Assembly (NCBI RefSeq): GCF_013396335.1
Contig: NZ_JABWSY010000015.1
Coordinates: forward strand, 1 to 64,000
From: Bacillus sp. EB106-08-02-XG196
GTDB taxonomy: Bacteria > Bacillota > Bacilli > Bacillales > Cytobacillaceae
DNA length: 64,000 nt
Direction: 5' to 3'
Position numbers and translations under genes: made by a program. How positions within the stretch are numbered: the stretch's first letter is position 1; every line of letters starts with the position of its first letter. The notes beneath the pieces were generated by a model. The model worked only from the letters and a program-made list of their open reading frames with translations, did not search any database and had not been told where the DNA came from. Of the stretch, positions 10,201 through 19,777 are shown in pieces.

Positions 10201-12661
10201 CTCTTATCTCATACTTTACTTCTTTTAGAGACTGATCTTCTTCTAATTCAACAAGAGCATCAGCAAACACATATGCATCTCCAGCATTAATAAGGTTGAT
10301 AATAAGTTTATCGGTATAAGGATGTTGAGCCAAATAATTTTTGATATGTCGAACAACTAATTTTTGACTTATATCTGTCTCAACATAATTATCCTTTGTA
10401 ACATTAAATAATTGCCGAAAATAATGCTTCAATTGCCTTGAAACAGAAGTTATTCGGTTGTTAAGTTCCTCAACTAAGTTTAAATATAAGCCCCAACCGT
10501 ATGCTAACTCACCAGAATAATAATAACTTTTAAAGGAAAATGGTTCCACTAAAACTAATGGATTGTTCTCTGGTGATAATTGTCCCTCAAAAAATATTTC
10601 AAGGTTTTTCGTCCAAGCCCCTTTATAACTAGGATGTTCACTAGTCTTTTGCTCCCACTCATTAAAAACCTCCAATAACTCTAATGTCCAAGCTAATCTT
10701 AATGGGTGCAATGGAGTCAACAATACTGCTTCGGTAGGTTGACCACCTGGTAACTCTGTTTTAATACGGACAATATCTAAAAACTGCAATTGGGTAAGAA
10801 AACGTTGAATCCTAGTTTTCTCTTCGCCACTTAATTCATCACTAGAAGCTTGCTTTCTCAGGACAGAAGTCCACTCCGTAAGTTTTTCAAGGTACTCTTT
10901 TATTATAGAATAGTGCCTAAATAAGTCAGCTGTTTCAAAAACTCCATTATTGTCTTCATTTGACCCTTGAATCGCAGTAAAGATTTCCCTTCTTAGTTTG
11001 AGAATTGAATTGGGAGCTATGCTTGTTAAGTCACTTTTAACAAAACTAATCTTATCAAATCCTATTGCTACTGAATTATTTATCAGAGAACCTTTTACAT
11101 AACCTAATGAACTGCTGTTTTCAAGGAATATATTCTCAATTATTCTAAGCTTAGAAGACAGGTTTACCTGGTAATTGTGGCTTTGGGAATAGTTAATGTA
11201 AAAGGTAGATGTGTGCTTTGAAATATCACTTAACCATAGATTAGATGTGTCAGAAGGAACTGGAATATCTGATTCTGCATCTGCTTTTATTTTTTCGATG
11301 CGATATTTAAAGTAAGCTTGTAGAACATTATTTAACTTGTCCCTTCTTTGATTATTATCTTGGTCTACCACTTCCTCCACAATATAATCAAAGTCTTCTG
11401 AGTCACAAGTGATTTTATACGGGAAATTGCTTTTCGGTGTTTTTTTATCCTCATTTAGAGCTTCTTTCCATGTATTTTGAATATTTGTATCTTTAAAATC
11501 ATCATCGTCATTTAAAACATTTCCATGTCCATCTTCAGCTATTATTTTGAAAAAATAGGAACCTTCTTCAATCATATTTGAATTTAAGTCCACAGTTGCT
11601 TCTCTATATGTTCTATTTGATGTAGAGTTTTTTAACTTCCGCAGCACAGATATCTCTTCACCAGCACCACCATCAACAGACATAAGGATAACTTTGAAGT
11701 ATTGTAAGTCTGATATGTCTTTAGGATTAGGGTTAGTACTAAATCTTATTGTGACTTTAGCTGTCTTATTTTCTTCAACAAACAGAACCTTACGACCTTC
11801 TTCAACCTTAAAGTTCTTTGACCTAATATCCTCGGTAAATAGCTTTATACGAGAGAAATCTAATTCTGGTATTTTCCAATGCATAAAATTTAAGTTTGGA
11901 TATTTCTTAAAAATCAAAAGACATATTATATCTGTATTCCTTGCTTCTTTTTCTTTCTTAATAAAATCTACCAATTCTTTTTGAAGTGTATTCGGTTCCA
12001 ATGGTAGCTCCGCTATTCTATCATAAAGTGGTTTGCTGAAAGAGCTAAGCAGTGATATGCTTTTAAGGTTAAAATTTAACCTCGAACGAATTTTCTCTTC
12101 TTCTACAATAAGGTGTTCATCAGGTATTAGATTGAGCAAATAAATGTTGTTACCAACTGCCTGCCTTGAATACCCTTCCTCTTCTAAAGCCAATAAATAT
12201 TTAATGATAGAAACCATTGTTATTTGTATTGAGTCAAGATATTGCAAGATCTCATGTTTTATTAGATGTGTATACTCACCTGGAATACTAGCAATTAGTT
12301 CCTCTTTTAACTTATGCTCAATACCTTCTAGGGAAATCTCTTTAAATGTTGCATTGCCATAGGAATCTTCGGCTGCTGTTCGACTATTAGAAGGTATTAA
12401 AACTAATAGTGGAGCTTCCTGCTTGTTCCTTAACTCTATAAGTTTTGTGGCTGAAATATACTTATTGCTTCCATTATTCTTTTCAGAAATAATGAATGTA
12501 TGAATTGTGGGATATTTATCATGGAGAATATCCCATAGAAATTCTAATTCAGTTACACCTAGACCTGTAATTTTCATACAATGTCCTGGCCTAGCACTTT
12601 CGAAGTCGCTTTTATATAGCTTAATAATCATCTGAATAATTCTTTTATAGTAAGTATTCAT
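7262..12661 (-). CDS. DptH-like nuclease / HerA-FtsK ATPase
   Basis: This giant protein (1799 aa) matches the size and layout of DptH of phosphorothioation-dependent restriction and of the ATPase of MADS-type systems. The C-terminal 400 residues are a HerA/FtsK-type motor: Walker A 'GVQGYGKSYT' near residue 1433, Walker B 'FIVFDEAHKYMD' near 1669, then the sensor-like 'IMIASQDPPSLP'. Near residue 1158 is 'TVIEVKCRK', preceded by 'RADNLLV', which fits the D...ExK core of a PD-(D/E)XK nuclease. The first 1000 residues have no motif I know. GGTGG precedes the ATG by about 6 bases, and the gene starts 20 bases after the DptG-position gene. It is last in its operon and is the probable DNA-translocating effector. 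Confidence 0.8.
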   Translation of the reverse strand: MNTYYKRIIQMIIKLYKSDFESARPGHCMKITGLGVTELEFLWDILHDKYPTIHTFIISEKNNGSNKYISATKLIELRNKQEAPLLVLIPSNSRTAAEDSYGNATFKEISLEGIEHKLKEELIASIPGEYTHLIKHEILQYLDSIQITMVSIIKYLLALEEEGYSRQAVGNNIYLLNLIPDEHLIVEEEKIRSRLNFNLKSISLLSSFSKPLYDRIAELPLEPNTLQKELVDFIKKEKEARNTDIICLLIFKKYPNLNFMHWKIPELDFSRIKLFTEDIRSKNFKVEEGRKVLFVEENKTAKVTIRFSTNPNPKDISDLQYFKVILMSVDGGAGEEISVLRKLKNSTSNRTYREATVDLNSNMIEEGSYFFKIIAEDGHGNVLNDDDDFKDTNIQNTWKEALNEDKKTPKSNFPYKITCDSEDFDYIVEEVVDQDNNQRRDKLNNVLQAYFKYRIEKIKADAESDIPVPSDTSNLWLSDISKHTSTFYINYSQSHNYQVNLSSKLRIIENIFLENSSSLGYVKGSLINNSVAIGFDKISFVKSDLTSIAPNSILKLRREIFTAIQGSNEDNNGVFETADLFRHYSIIKEYLEKLTEWTSVLRKQASSDELSGEEKTRIQRFLTQLQFLDIVRIKTELPGGQPTEAVLLTPLHPLRLAWTLELLEVFNEWEQKTSEHPSYKGAWTKNLEIFFEGQLSPENNPLVLVEPFSFKSYYYSGELAYGWGLYLNLVEELNNRITSVSRQLKHYFRQLFNVTKDNYVETDISQKLVVRHIKNYLAQHPYTDKLIINLINAGDAYVFADALVELEEDQSLKEVKYEIRVFKGDDRIIEHGEALHNLLNPEFNVSEKAEVFSQPSQNRLFPKLRFSINNISDYMRWPSKFTAHLSFLVSPFPITIELVKPYKNERNFYLNGLITESTITMYEKGNEVKWNRFICGNELPIGYSGSGKLGIALFDNIQSFIAGALAAKNTESIPSVQIRLSDSDKVLLTHLHDYSDWVITFDKYLGPQIFDQPSKNGRIPFLLDYVPGEELLGISSYLTTRPTSEILGLLGPHFEEFNLDIHNSQDVKKIKILLEDLRAVSSSLVLQLNSSKNKAFEVIGSAFTKRVLQKKRLLEEAFLIPIDLHQNLFESLPSQSKSRADNLLVSINPGKKEITITVIEVKCRKSLGETESEDLKIKMRDQIENTIEALRVHFDSDYHLSADRLDREIKNKELKSLLSFYIQRAYRYEYLNENAYESYIDFLQHLDEGFKLKFKQLGLIYNFAAKRKHHKEEVDPDLTFFTIGGKLIEEILDPDSDLNTRRLMDNEFDADLSSAVGKNSSLDSFTQKIITKVSVATEDKEDPKSENDKVSSSEEVGSKTNTNSEAYVKKKEETPIIYERSEGEELPGVSHTTPSYDTLIGKSTPSEQYGILGESLRGNKIAIDLSETNTISLFGVQGYGKSYTIGTISEMVLKQFSNVNELPAPLSGVIFHYSESMDYAPEFTSMIYPNNKNAELRKLKERYGADPNNIEDIIILTPQDKVAERKAEYPSIEVLPIAFNSKELNVQDWLFILGAVGNDSAYIKQLKAIMKEHRKNITIDGIAESVEASELLTNSQKALSRQKLSFAREYIDDSFMLRDCLKPGRLIVVDLRDEFIVKDEALGLFVIMLNIFSAVKRVNGTHFNKFIVFDEAHKYMDNKDLTGNIVTAIREMRHKGVSIMIASQDPPSLPNEIIELSSIVLLHKFNSPQWLKHVQKSITQLSNLKPADMSALTPGEGFLWATRATEKSITTRPLKISTRPRVTKHGGETIQATRGTNEE

Positions 12662-12681
12662 CTTCTACCACCCACACTTTA

Positions 12682-14238
12682 CTATATTTTGAATTCATAA
12701 CGCGGCCTAATTCTTTGAAGAATATAAGCATCGCTCTGATCGTTATAGAATCCGATTTGCCTTAGCTTCATTTTGAACGTTTCCATGTTTTCTTTGAATG
12801 CCAAATGAGTCTGTAAATCAGAATTCTCAAACCTACTTTCACTTAAACCATTAATCACCAAGCCATATCTTTCACGAATTCTCGAAATTAATTCTTCAAT
12901 TGATAGACTTCTTGTTTGAAATTCACTACCTTTTGATTCCAATACCAGTATTTGAACAAGCGTCTCCAAAAGACGAGTTCCAAGCACAAACCTTCTGGGG
13001 TTTTTGCGGCTTCTAGTTTGAGCCATAAAACCTCTTTCATTATTTTTTTGGGAAAGATTATCAATCAACTGAATGTGATATTTGTATTGATATACTCCCC
13101 TTACTTTTAAAATCACTTCTATGTATTTGTCGAAGTAGGTGTCTTCATATTTCACCATGTCTTCAATAAGGAATTTGTCTTCTTCAAGTGAGTTATAGAA
13201 ATTGTCCCAATGAGTTTCAAAATATACGTCAAAATCAGCAGGCTTCTCCTGTAAAACCTTTAATGCCTTGAACAGGTTGTCAGAATTATTCTTGTCCAAC
13301 TTTAATCTACGAAGTACAGCATTAATTTGAAAAGTAGATTTTACATAGTCATAAATCTTGTTATTTAGACTTTCCGCATCATCAGAAGCTATTTTAGCCA
13401 CCTTGCTTTCGTAGTTATCGGTTGTATCCAAAACTATGTGCCAATCATCTTCAATTTCTGTAGTTCCATTTTCTATAATCCTAGGCAAAAAATGTATAAG
13501 TTTTTGGATATACAAAGAGAGATTAAATGAAATAATAGTCTTTAAGTAGTCGATCAAAACATTTCTAGGAATTAATCTTTTATATGCAAGAAGTCTTCGT
13601 ACGTCATCGCAAAACAGTTCAGCTTGTTTTTGAAGTATCGGACGAATCTGATTCAAAGATGATTTACTCTGTAAAAACCCCGGTTTCACCTCTTTAACAA
13701 TGTTTAATATACCTGAGCTATCTACATCCAATCCATTACCAAAGTCAATCTTATTAGTAGTCTGATCCCAGCCTTCCATTAAGAAACTCTTTAAATCTTC
13801 CTTTACTGTCGGATTGGCTCCAAGCATCAAATAAACCTGGTCAGCAGTATTATAATCCCGGGTATTCGCAGCGTTTCTTACTCGATAACTTTCAAGATGA
13901 ATAGGTCTTAATGAAGATATTTTTTCTTTGTCTGCATTCCCTCTAAATACCATATTAACAAGGTTACTTCTTATCCAAAGCTCTACAGCTTCAGGGTAGT
14001 CACTATATCCTTTGATAGAGCCTTCGCTTTCAAGCTTTCGAAATACGCTTTTCAGGTTATCGATATCAATGAACGATTTGCTACCTGCACGAGCTCGCTG
14101 CTTAGGTCTAATCCCATTATGTTTCAAAAGCATAAATAAGTTTACTAAGGTATTATCTATATTTACTGCCTTTGCGTCCGCCGCAAAGATCAGTTCATTT
14201 CTAAAAAGGCTTTCTTCTTTGTTTAATTTTATGGCCAT
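12682..14238 (-). CDS. DptG-position protein
   Basis: A 518-residue soluble, helix-rich, strongly charged protein without a recognisable catalytic motif. Its place between an ATPase-kinase and a DptH-like motor, and its size, match DptG of Dpt systems and the equivalent small subunit of MADS-like loci; I assign it by synteny more than by sequence. It starts 2 bases after the kinase stop, with the GGAGGTG ribosome binding site lying across that stop codon, so translation is coupled. It probably bridges the kinase/ATPase and the DptH-like effector. Confidence in the gene is high, in the function low. Confidence 0.65.
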   Translation of the reverse strand: MAIKLNKEESLFRNELIFAADAKAVNIDNTLVNLFMLLKHNGIRPKQRARAGSKSFIDIDNLKSVFRKLESEGSIKGYSDYPEAVELWIRSNLVNMVFRGNADKEKISSLRPIHLESYRVRNAANTRDYNTADQVYLMLGANPTVKEDLKSFLMEGWDQTTNKIDFGNGLDVDSSGILNIVKEVKPGFLQSKSSLNQIRPILQKQAELFCDDVRRLLAYKRLIPRNVLIDYLKTIISFNLSLYIQKLIHFLPRIIENGTTEIEDDWHIVLDTTDNYESKVAKIASDDAESLNNKIYDYVKSTFQINAVLRRLKLDKNNSDNLFKALKVLQEKPADFDVYFETHWDNFYNSLEEDKFLIEDMVKYEDTYFDKYIEVILKVRGVYQYKYHIQLIDNLSQKNNERGFMAQTRSRKNPRRFVLGTRLLETLVQILVLESKGSEFQTRSLSIEELISRIRERYGLVINGLSESRFENSDLQTHLAFKENMETFKMKLRQIGFYNDQSDAYILQRIRPRYEFKI

Positions 14239-14240
14239 AG

Positions 14241-17200
14241 TTACACCTCCATTTTCTGAATTTGAACATAGTTTTGCCCGCCCACACTTATTCTAAAGAA
14301 TTCTATGTTATCCTTAGTAACAACCACCTCACTGTAACTTAAATTCTTCAGAAGGTTTTTGAAGATGATTAATTCAACAAATTTCCCTCTAAGATCATTT
14401 AGTGATGGACTAAACCCCTGTTGTATGAAGAATAGCATCTCATATAAATCAAGTGATATAGTAAGTTTTATATGTTTTTCTTTTTTATGTCTGAATATCA
14501 GGCTATCTGGTTCATACTCAAGGTAATTCAGCAAGTGCTTTGATCTATTGACAAAGAGTTCAAAGTCATTCAAATTAAATAAACGGAATGATTTACTTAA
14601 TGGATCTTTAATTTCTGTTGAGGATAAAACTAGGTATTCTTTGTAAATCCCTGGATTATCACAACCCTCATTTAACGATATCGCTCTTGAAATACTTATT
14701 TTGGTATGATTGTCTATATCGCCATCGTCCAGCACTTTCGCAAGTTTGAATACCGAATGATAAGGTAAGCGAAGTAAGTAGGAAGGTAGTTGCGAAGTTT
14801 CTTCCTGACTGTTGTCTTTGACATCCCCATTTTGAACGCTTAGAAGCTCTGCTTTTCCTTCAAAGTATTGATGACGAATAAAACTCTTTTGAATCATTAT
14901 TATCCGTGCAACTTCATTGTCATTTTGTTCATAAGCAGGCTTTATTCTTTCAGTAGAGTTAAAGTCATCTAATAAGGAAATTTCTCTTTCAGCAAACTCT
15001 AAATAATGTTTCGTTAGATGCTTGCCAAAGAACAAATCCCTATCCAGATCAGGAACAGCCACTTCCCCTATATCTGTTTCTCTTAGTAACTTGATAAGCC
15101 TATCTTGATTGCCAGAATCTTCAACTAGTCGATTCGTAATATTAAAATAGTAATACTGCCAGTAATTTTCAGGAGCATTGCTATTTTGTGTATACAGCGA
15201 CTCTATATCATTACAGACATGGTCACGAGTTATGGTGTAGGCTATAAACGAACGCAGGTCTCTTATTGTAATATGAAGCTCTCTTTTGAGACTTGCCGTT
15301 TTCAAAAGCCACTCCATTCGAGTTATTACTTCTTCACCGCAAGCGGTATCATTAAATGAATCCACATTGTATTTAATAAAGCATTTGTGTGCTACCGGAC
15401 ACTCTTCACATTTACCCCATAATTCCTTGCTAGTTAAGGCTTTTACTTGTTGTCTAAACAAACTATGAATACCATCACTTTCAGCTACTACTGACCGCAA
15501 GTTAAGATTAATAATCATTAACCCTTCTGGAAGCTCATAATGCCCTTCATTATAAAAATAGTCTTCAATATGGTGGTTAAGTCTTTTGTGTTGTTTTGTA
15601 GTTTTTAGGAATTCAACCAAGCGCCCTTCATTAATAGCAATAATTCTACCTTCTTTAGCATTGCTATAATTAACCATGTTTTCGAATGGTCGGAAAAAGC
15701 GTTCCAATACTTCATTGTTAGCACAATCCTCTTCATCTTGTGAACCGTCATAGTTACTTTCAAATACAGTACTGTTAATTTCAAAGCGAGCACCATTTTT
15801 GTTGTTAAAGCGTTTTAGGTTAGAGATGTTTTTATCTTCTTCAATCTTTCGTATAAAAGCAGTTTTGCCATCGCCCGCATTTCCTGTTATAATAACTAAT
15901 TTATACTTTCCATCTAAAATAGCAGGAAGTAAATGTTTATCAAGCTTAGTTGGTGTATAAGTTGATTCATCAAGAACGTTACTCGAAAAACTTGCCCTGG
16001 TTCCAGAATTTCCATACTTAGACTGACTATACAAAGAATTAATATAATTTACCACATCAACTTGCTTCTCAATTTCCACTATTGGTTTTTCTTTCTCTGC
16101 TTTCTTCTCCAAAACACCTTCTTCCCCAATGGAAAGAAGGGCATCTAACATTTCTTTTGCATCCTTGAATCTATTATCTCCTCTAGAGCTAATCGCTTTC
16201 ATAATAAACGCTTCAAATTCCTCAGATAGACGATCTTCTATGGTTCTCGGAGGTAGAGGGTCTTTGCTAATTAAAGGTAATTTACCTGGAGCCCAAGGGT
16301 GTTGCTTACAGATTAGCTCATAAAGTGTAATGCCTAAAGCAAATGTATCGGCTGACCTATCCCAGTCTACTTTGTAATTATCAGTTATTAAATCAGGAGC
16401 AAGAAAAGGGTTTGTTCCAACAAAATCCTTATTGTCTTCAGCAAATGAGGCTACGTTGAAGTCAATTAATACAAAACGTTCCTGATTATCCCAGATAATA
16501 TTATGAGGTTTAATGTCTCTATGCAATATTGGTTTGGGCATATTTTGCATGGAAACCAATGCACTTAGTATATCTTTTGCTACTTGATATACACGGTAAA
16601 TGGGAAGGCGTGCATCAGTACGAGTATACATGCTGAGGTTTTCGCCATCTAGATATTCCATGACCGTAAAGAATTGCCCAGTCGGTAAAACATCATTCCA
16701 AACAAACTTGACAATGTTATTATGATTTAGGTCTTTTAGGGCATTGTATTCGTCTTTCACCGATTGTGCATTTACACTTTCATGGAAGAGCTTCATTGCA
16801 AAGTATTTTTCCTGTATACTATGCTTTACTTTAAATACTTTAGAATAACCTCCCTTGCCCAATATTTCATGTATAACGTAAGCCCCAACACGGTCTCCTT
16901 CTTTCAAATCATGAACATCTTTCACGTTAGGTCTTTCAGTATTCTTTTCAGTTACTTTAAGGCCAGTTTGTGATCCATTGACAGCTTCGTTGATGAATTG
17001 TGCTAATTCTCCAATGTTGTCAATGCGTTTTAGGTCGTCTGTTAATATGGTCTTATGGCACAATTCATCTAACCATTTCGGTAAAGCATTGTTAATATTA
17101 CTTGGTAATTTATAATCAGGGATTCGCCCTCCAAGTTTATCTAGATCGTAAGGTGTATTAAATGGCTCTTCGCCAGTAAATAACCAATAGATTAACACCC

Positions 17201-18383
17201 CAAGAGAATAAATATCAGAAGAGCGAGATGCATCACCCTCCGTAAGCTCTAACGGATGATACGGAGTGGCATTGATCTCGTTGATGGTTGCCATAACAGT
17301 ATAGCCCTGCTTGTAATGATCGGTAAAATAAGACTTTCCAAAATTACCCAAGTAAGCATAACCGCTGCTCATGTATACATTATCTGGGTTTATATCCCTA
17401 TGGTAAATGTTTTCTTTATGGGCTTCTTCTAGTGCTGCCATTAAATTCCGAATAATGCTGATTTTTTCCTGAAATGTGAACGTCTTCGAACGTGCTTCTG
17501 CTCGTAGGGAATTTTCGTCTAGAAAATCTGAAATCTCATAAAATAGATGATTTTCTTCATCTATTTTAAACTCTACATTTAAGATGAACGGCTTTGCCTT
17601 GATTTTATGTAAAGCTTTGTATTGATTTTTTATGATTTCTTCTCTTTTGAGAAGTTCATCAGGAGATAATCCTGAAACCTGTAATGAAAACTCTTTTACT
17701 CTTTTACGAATAGAAGTAGTAACTCCCTTAGGCTTTACTAAATACTCAGTAAAATTCGGTTCTTGTTGAAGTACTTCTATAATTTCATAACCTTCTACTT
17801 CACGTTTTTCGTTTGGAGCCTTCTTGCTTTGTTTACCTATTAAAAACTCCACAATGTCTTTCCGAATATCAGCTATGGCACCGTCCACCTTGCCAACCTT
17901 ACAAGGGTTAGTAATGAATTCAACCAACTTCTCGTTGAGCTGAAAAGTCAGTTTTCCTGCTTCTTGCCAAAGCGAAGGTGTATAGGTATTGGGAAAAGAC
18001 AAGGTGACCATATTTTGCACCCAGGCTTTACCCCATTCAAATTCATTATCTTTAAGTTTAGAGGCAAGTATTGCTGTTTTTTGACGGCCGTTTTTTAAGG
18101 GGTTGGGTTTTCTCCTATCATTCAAATACCAATAGCTGTCATCTCCTTCAATTCTACCTTTCCAATCTTTGTTTTCTATATTATAAATGGCATGGGGAGC
18201 CACTACAATCAAGTCATATTCCCAATATTGTGTTCTGCTGTTACGTGGATTTGTAGAAGCAATTTCCACATTAGGTATAAGATAATAATTGTCCGGTAGA
18301 TTCGCTTCCAAATATTCTAGCAAACGTACTTCCCCTGCATTTACAACTGCTTCAAAGTAAGGTGGTTTAACTATTTTAGCCAT
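14241..18383 (-). CDS. NERD, tandem kinase and DptF-like ATPase fusion
   Basis: The domains in order are as follows. A NERD nuclease-related domain (residues 1-130) carries 'EYDLIVV' and 'IENKDWKG'. A first protein-kinase fold has 'HRDINPDN' near 328, but NFG replaces DFG near 346, so it is probably a pseudokinase. A second kinase (about 495-765) is complete, with 'GKGGYSKVF', 'AMKLF', 'HRDIKPHN' (about 623) and 'IDFNVAS'. A P-loop NTPase follows with 'ITGNAGDGKTAF' (about 831) and a Cys cluster 'CEECPVAHKC' (about 989), as in DptF. PglW of type 2 BREX and the kinase of MADS systems are the known NERD/kinase relatives. It overlaps the hsdS-like gene by 13 bases. The kinase may phosphorylate partner subunits on phage sensing, while the ATPase recruits the DptG and DptH-like proteins; that is inference. 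Confidence 0.82.
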   Translation of the reverse strand: MAKIVKPPYFEAVVNAGEVRLLEYLEANLPDNYYLIPNVEIASTNPRNSRTQYWEYDLIVVAPHAIYNIENKDWKGRIEGDDSYWYLNDRRKPNPLKNGRQKTAILASKLKDNEFEWGKAWVQNMVTLSFPNTYTPSLWQEAGKLTFQLNEKLVEFITNPCKVGKVDGAIADIRKDIVEFLIGKQSKKAPNEKREVEGYEIIEVLQQEPNFTEYLVKPKGVTTSIRKRVKEFSLQVSGLSPDELLKREEIIKNQYKALHKIKAKPFILNVEFKIDEENHLFYEISDFLDENSLRAEARSKTFTFQEKISIIRNLMAALEEAHKENIYHRDINPDNVYMSSGYAYLGNFGKSYFTDHYKQGYTVMATINEINATPYHPLELTEGDASRSSDIYSLGVLIYWLFTGEEPFNTPYDLDKLGGRIPDYKLPSNINNALPKWLDELCHKTILTDDLKRIDNIGELAQFINEAVNGSQTGLKVTEKNTERPNVKDVHDLKEGDRVGAYVIHEILGKGGYSKVFKVKHSIQEKYFAMKLFHESVNAQSVKDEYNALKDLNHNNIVKFVWNDVLPTGQFFTVMEYLDGENLSMYTRTDARLPIYRVYQVAKDILSALVSMQNMPKPILHRDIKPHNIIWDNQERFVLIDFNVASFAEDNKDFVGTNPFLAPDLITDNYKVDWDRSADTFALGITLYELICKQHPWAPGKLPLISKDPLPPRTIEDRLSEEFEAFIMKAISSRGDNRFKDAKEMLDALLSIGEEGVLEKKAEKEKPIVEIEKQVDVVNYINSLYSQSKYGNSGTRASFSSNVLDESTYTPTKLDKHLLPAILDGKYKLVIITGNAGDGKTAFIRKIEEDKNISNLKRFNNKNGARFEINSTVFESNYDGSQDEEDCANNEVLERFFRPFENMVNYSNAKEGRIIAINEGRLVEFLKTTKQHKRLNHHIEDYFYNEGHYELPEGLMIINLNLRSVVAESDGIHSLFRQQVKALTSKELWGKCEECPVAHKCFIKYNVDSFNDTACGEEVITRMEWLLKTASLKRELHITIRDLRSFIAYTITRDHVCNDIESLYTQNSNAPENYWQYYYFNITNRLVEDSGNQDRLIKLLRETDIGEVAVPDLDRDLFFGKHLTKHYLEFAEREISLLDDFNSTERIKPAYEQNDNEVARIIMIQKSFIRHQYFEGKAELLSVQNGDVKDNSQEETSQLPSYLLRLPYHSVFKLAKVLDDGDIDNHTKISISRAISLNEGCDNPGIYKEYLVLSSTEIKDPLSKSFRLFNLNDFELFVNRSKHLLNYLEYEPDSLIFRHKKEKHIKLTISLDLYEMLFFIQQGFSPSLNDLRGKFVELIIFKNLLKNLSYSEVVVTKDNIEFFRISVGGQNYVQIQKMEV

Positions 18384-19777
18384 GATTCAACCTCCTTTTC
18401 AACTAAGTCAATTGCTTGGTTTTCTTTACATAAAGCTTCAAACATCATAGTCTGAGACTGCTTAACCGATTTGTCAATTTGGTCCATACGACTTCCCGAA
18501 AGGACTGGAACAGGTAGTTTTTTTAATAATTCTTGTATAGGCCGACAAAGCTTTGTTCCAGATTGTGTTTTTCTTATAAGTCTGAACCCGTAATCTGTAG
18601 ATAGCCAACAAAACAAATATCCCGAAGGAACTTTCCCGTTGGTTTTCATCCTTATAAACTCTCCAGAGATTAGTTGGCCTTCCAGTTCCTCATTCCCAAA
18701 AACTACTCTACAAAAAGTCTCACCTTCTCCAAGAGTTCCAACCCCTGCAATAATTACCTCACCATATTCGACTAAACTATCTGCCTTCACAAATTTAGGA
18801 GCAAGTAATTTTCCTTTCTTTCTAATATCAAAAATATCAGATTGGTTAATTAGTTTAATTGCATTAGGACTATTTAACTCTAGTCTCTTAAAAGAACCTG
18901 AGGAAAAAAACTGTTTTTCGTCTAAACATTCAGATAGCGTTAACCAATTTCCCTTCTTAACTCTGTTCTCTAAATTTTCTACTCTTTTTGAATAATTAAA
19001 AGCATTTAATGACAGTGTCGAAATTTCATGTAAGCTTCTTTTAAAGACTGCTATTGGCCTTTCACTGCTATGGTTTCCAAAATACTCATAATCCAATGTA
19101 GTTAAATCATCTAATCCAGAGTCAGTCTTTATATCAGTTTGAGCCTTATCAAACAAATTATTAGCCTCCACCCTTAAGTTGGAAGCCTCTAAAATCAAGT
19201 TGTGAATTTCTTTTTGTATTGTTTCGGGTAAGTTGGGGATCGGTAAATCACTAAGCATATCCTCTGAAATATAAGGTTGAACTCCACCAGCCGCTAATCT
19301 CCATAGTAGACTTTCCCCATATTTTGAAGACAAAAAAGCATAGATATATCCTGAAATATCCAAGTCCTTGGGGACAATACGGATAATATTGTCCGAGCCC
19401 ATTGCGTCAAGTTTTTCAAACTCTGAATTAATATATGCCGTTTGTCCTATTGCTCCAACACGTCCAGTTACAATCATTCCTTTTTTTAAAAAAGAAGGTC
19501 CATCATAGCCAAACCGTTTTGAATTGTACTTACATCCATTAAATGGATTTTGTTTTACTATATCCGTATTACTTAGGTATGGGTATCCATATTTATCTTT
19601 AGTATAAATTCTCTTGCTTCTTCCTGCTGTAAAAATCTTTTCCGTAATGTCACCAAGATTATAATAAGGCATTTTTCTCAACTTCTTGAGATATATTGTT
19701 CCTATAGATAAATGATAACTGCTGTCAAATCTCATACTTGAACCGATCTCTTTGAACTCTAGTTTAAGAGTTTTCAT
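18371..19777 (-). CDS. hsdS: Type I-like specificity subunit (HsdS)
   Basis: A 468-residue specificity protein with two target-recognition domains. The first (residues about 30-205) shows 'GMIVTGRVGAIGQTAYI' and the closing 'LPIPNLPETIQKEI'. The second (about 285-450) shows 'GEVIIAGVGTLGEG' and 'KKLPVPVL'. Helical spacers follow each. It should direct the adjacent methylase to a bipartite DNA site. The start codon overlaps the methylase stop as ATGA, giving tight coupling. Only one hsdS copy is present and no inverted partial copy is seen, so phase variation by inversion is not evident despite the nearby recombinase. Confidence 0.88.
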   Translation of the reverse strand: MKTLKLEFKEIGSSMRFDSSYHLSIGTIYLKKLRKMPYYNLGDITEKIFTAGRSKRIYTKDKYGYPYLSNTDIVKQNPFNGCKYNSKRFGYDGPSFLKKGMIVTGRVGAIGQTAYINSEFEKLDAMGSDNIIRIVPKDLDISGYIYAFLSSKYGESLLWRLAAGGVQPYISEDMLSDLPIPNLPETIQKEIHNLILEASNLRVEANNLFDKAQTDIKTDSGLDDLTTLDYEYFGNHSSERPIAVFKRSLHEISTLSLNAFNYSKRVENLENRVKKGNWLTLSECLDEKQFFSSGSFKRLELNSPNAIKLINQSDIFDIRKKGKLLAPKFVKADSLVEYGEVIIAGVGTLGEGETFCRVVFGNEELEGQLISGEFIRMKTNGKVPSGYLFCWLSTDYGFRLIRKTQSGTKLCRPIQELLKKLPVPVLSGSRMDQIDKSVKQSQTMMFEALCKENQAIDLVEKEVESWLK

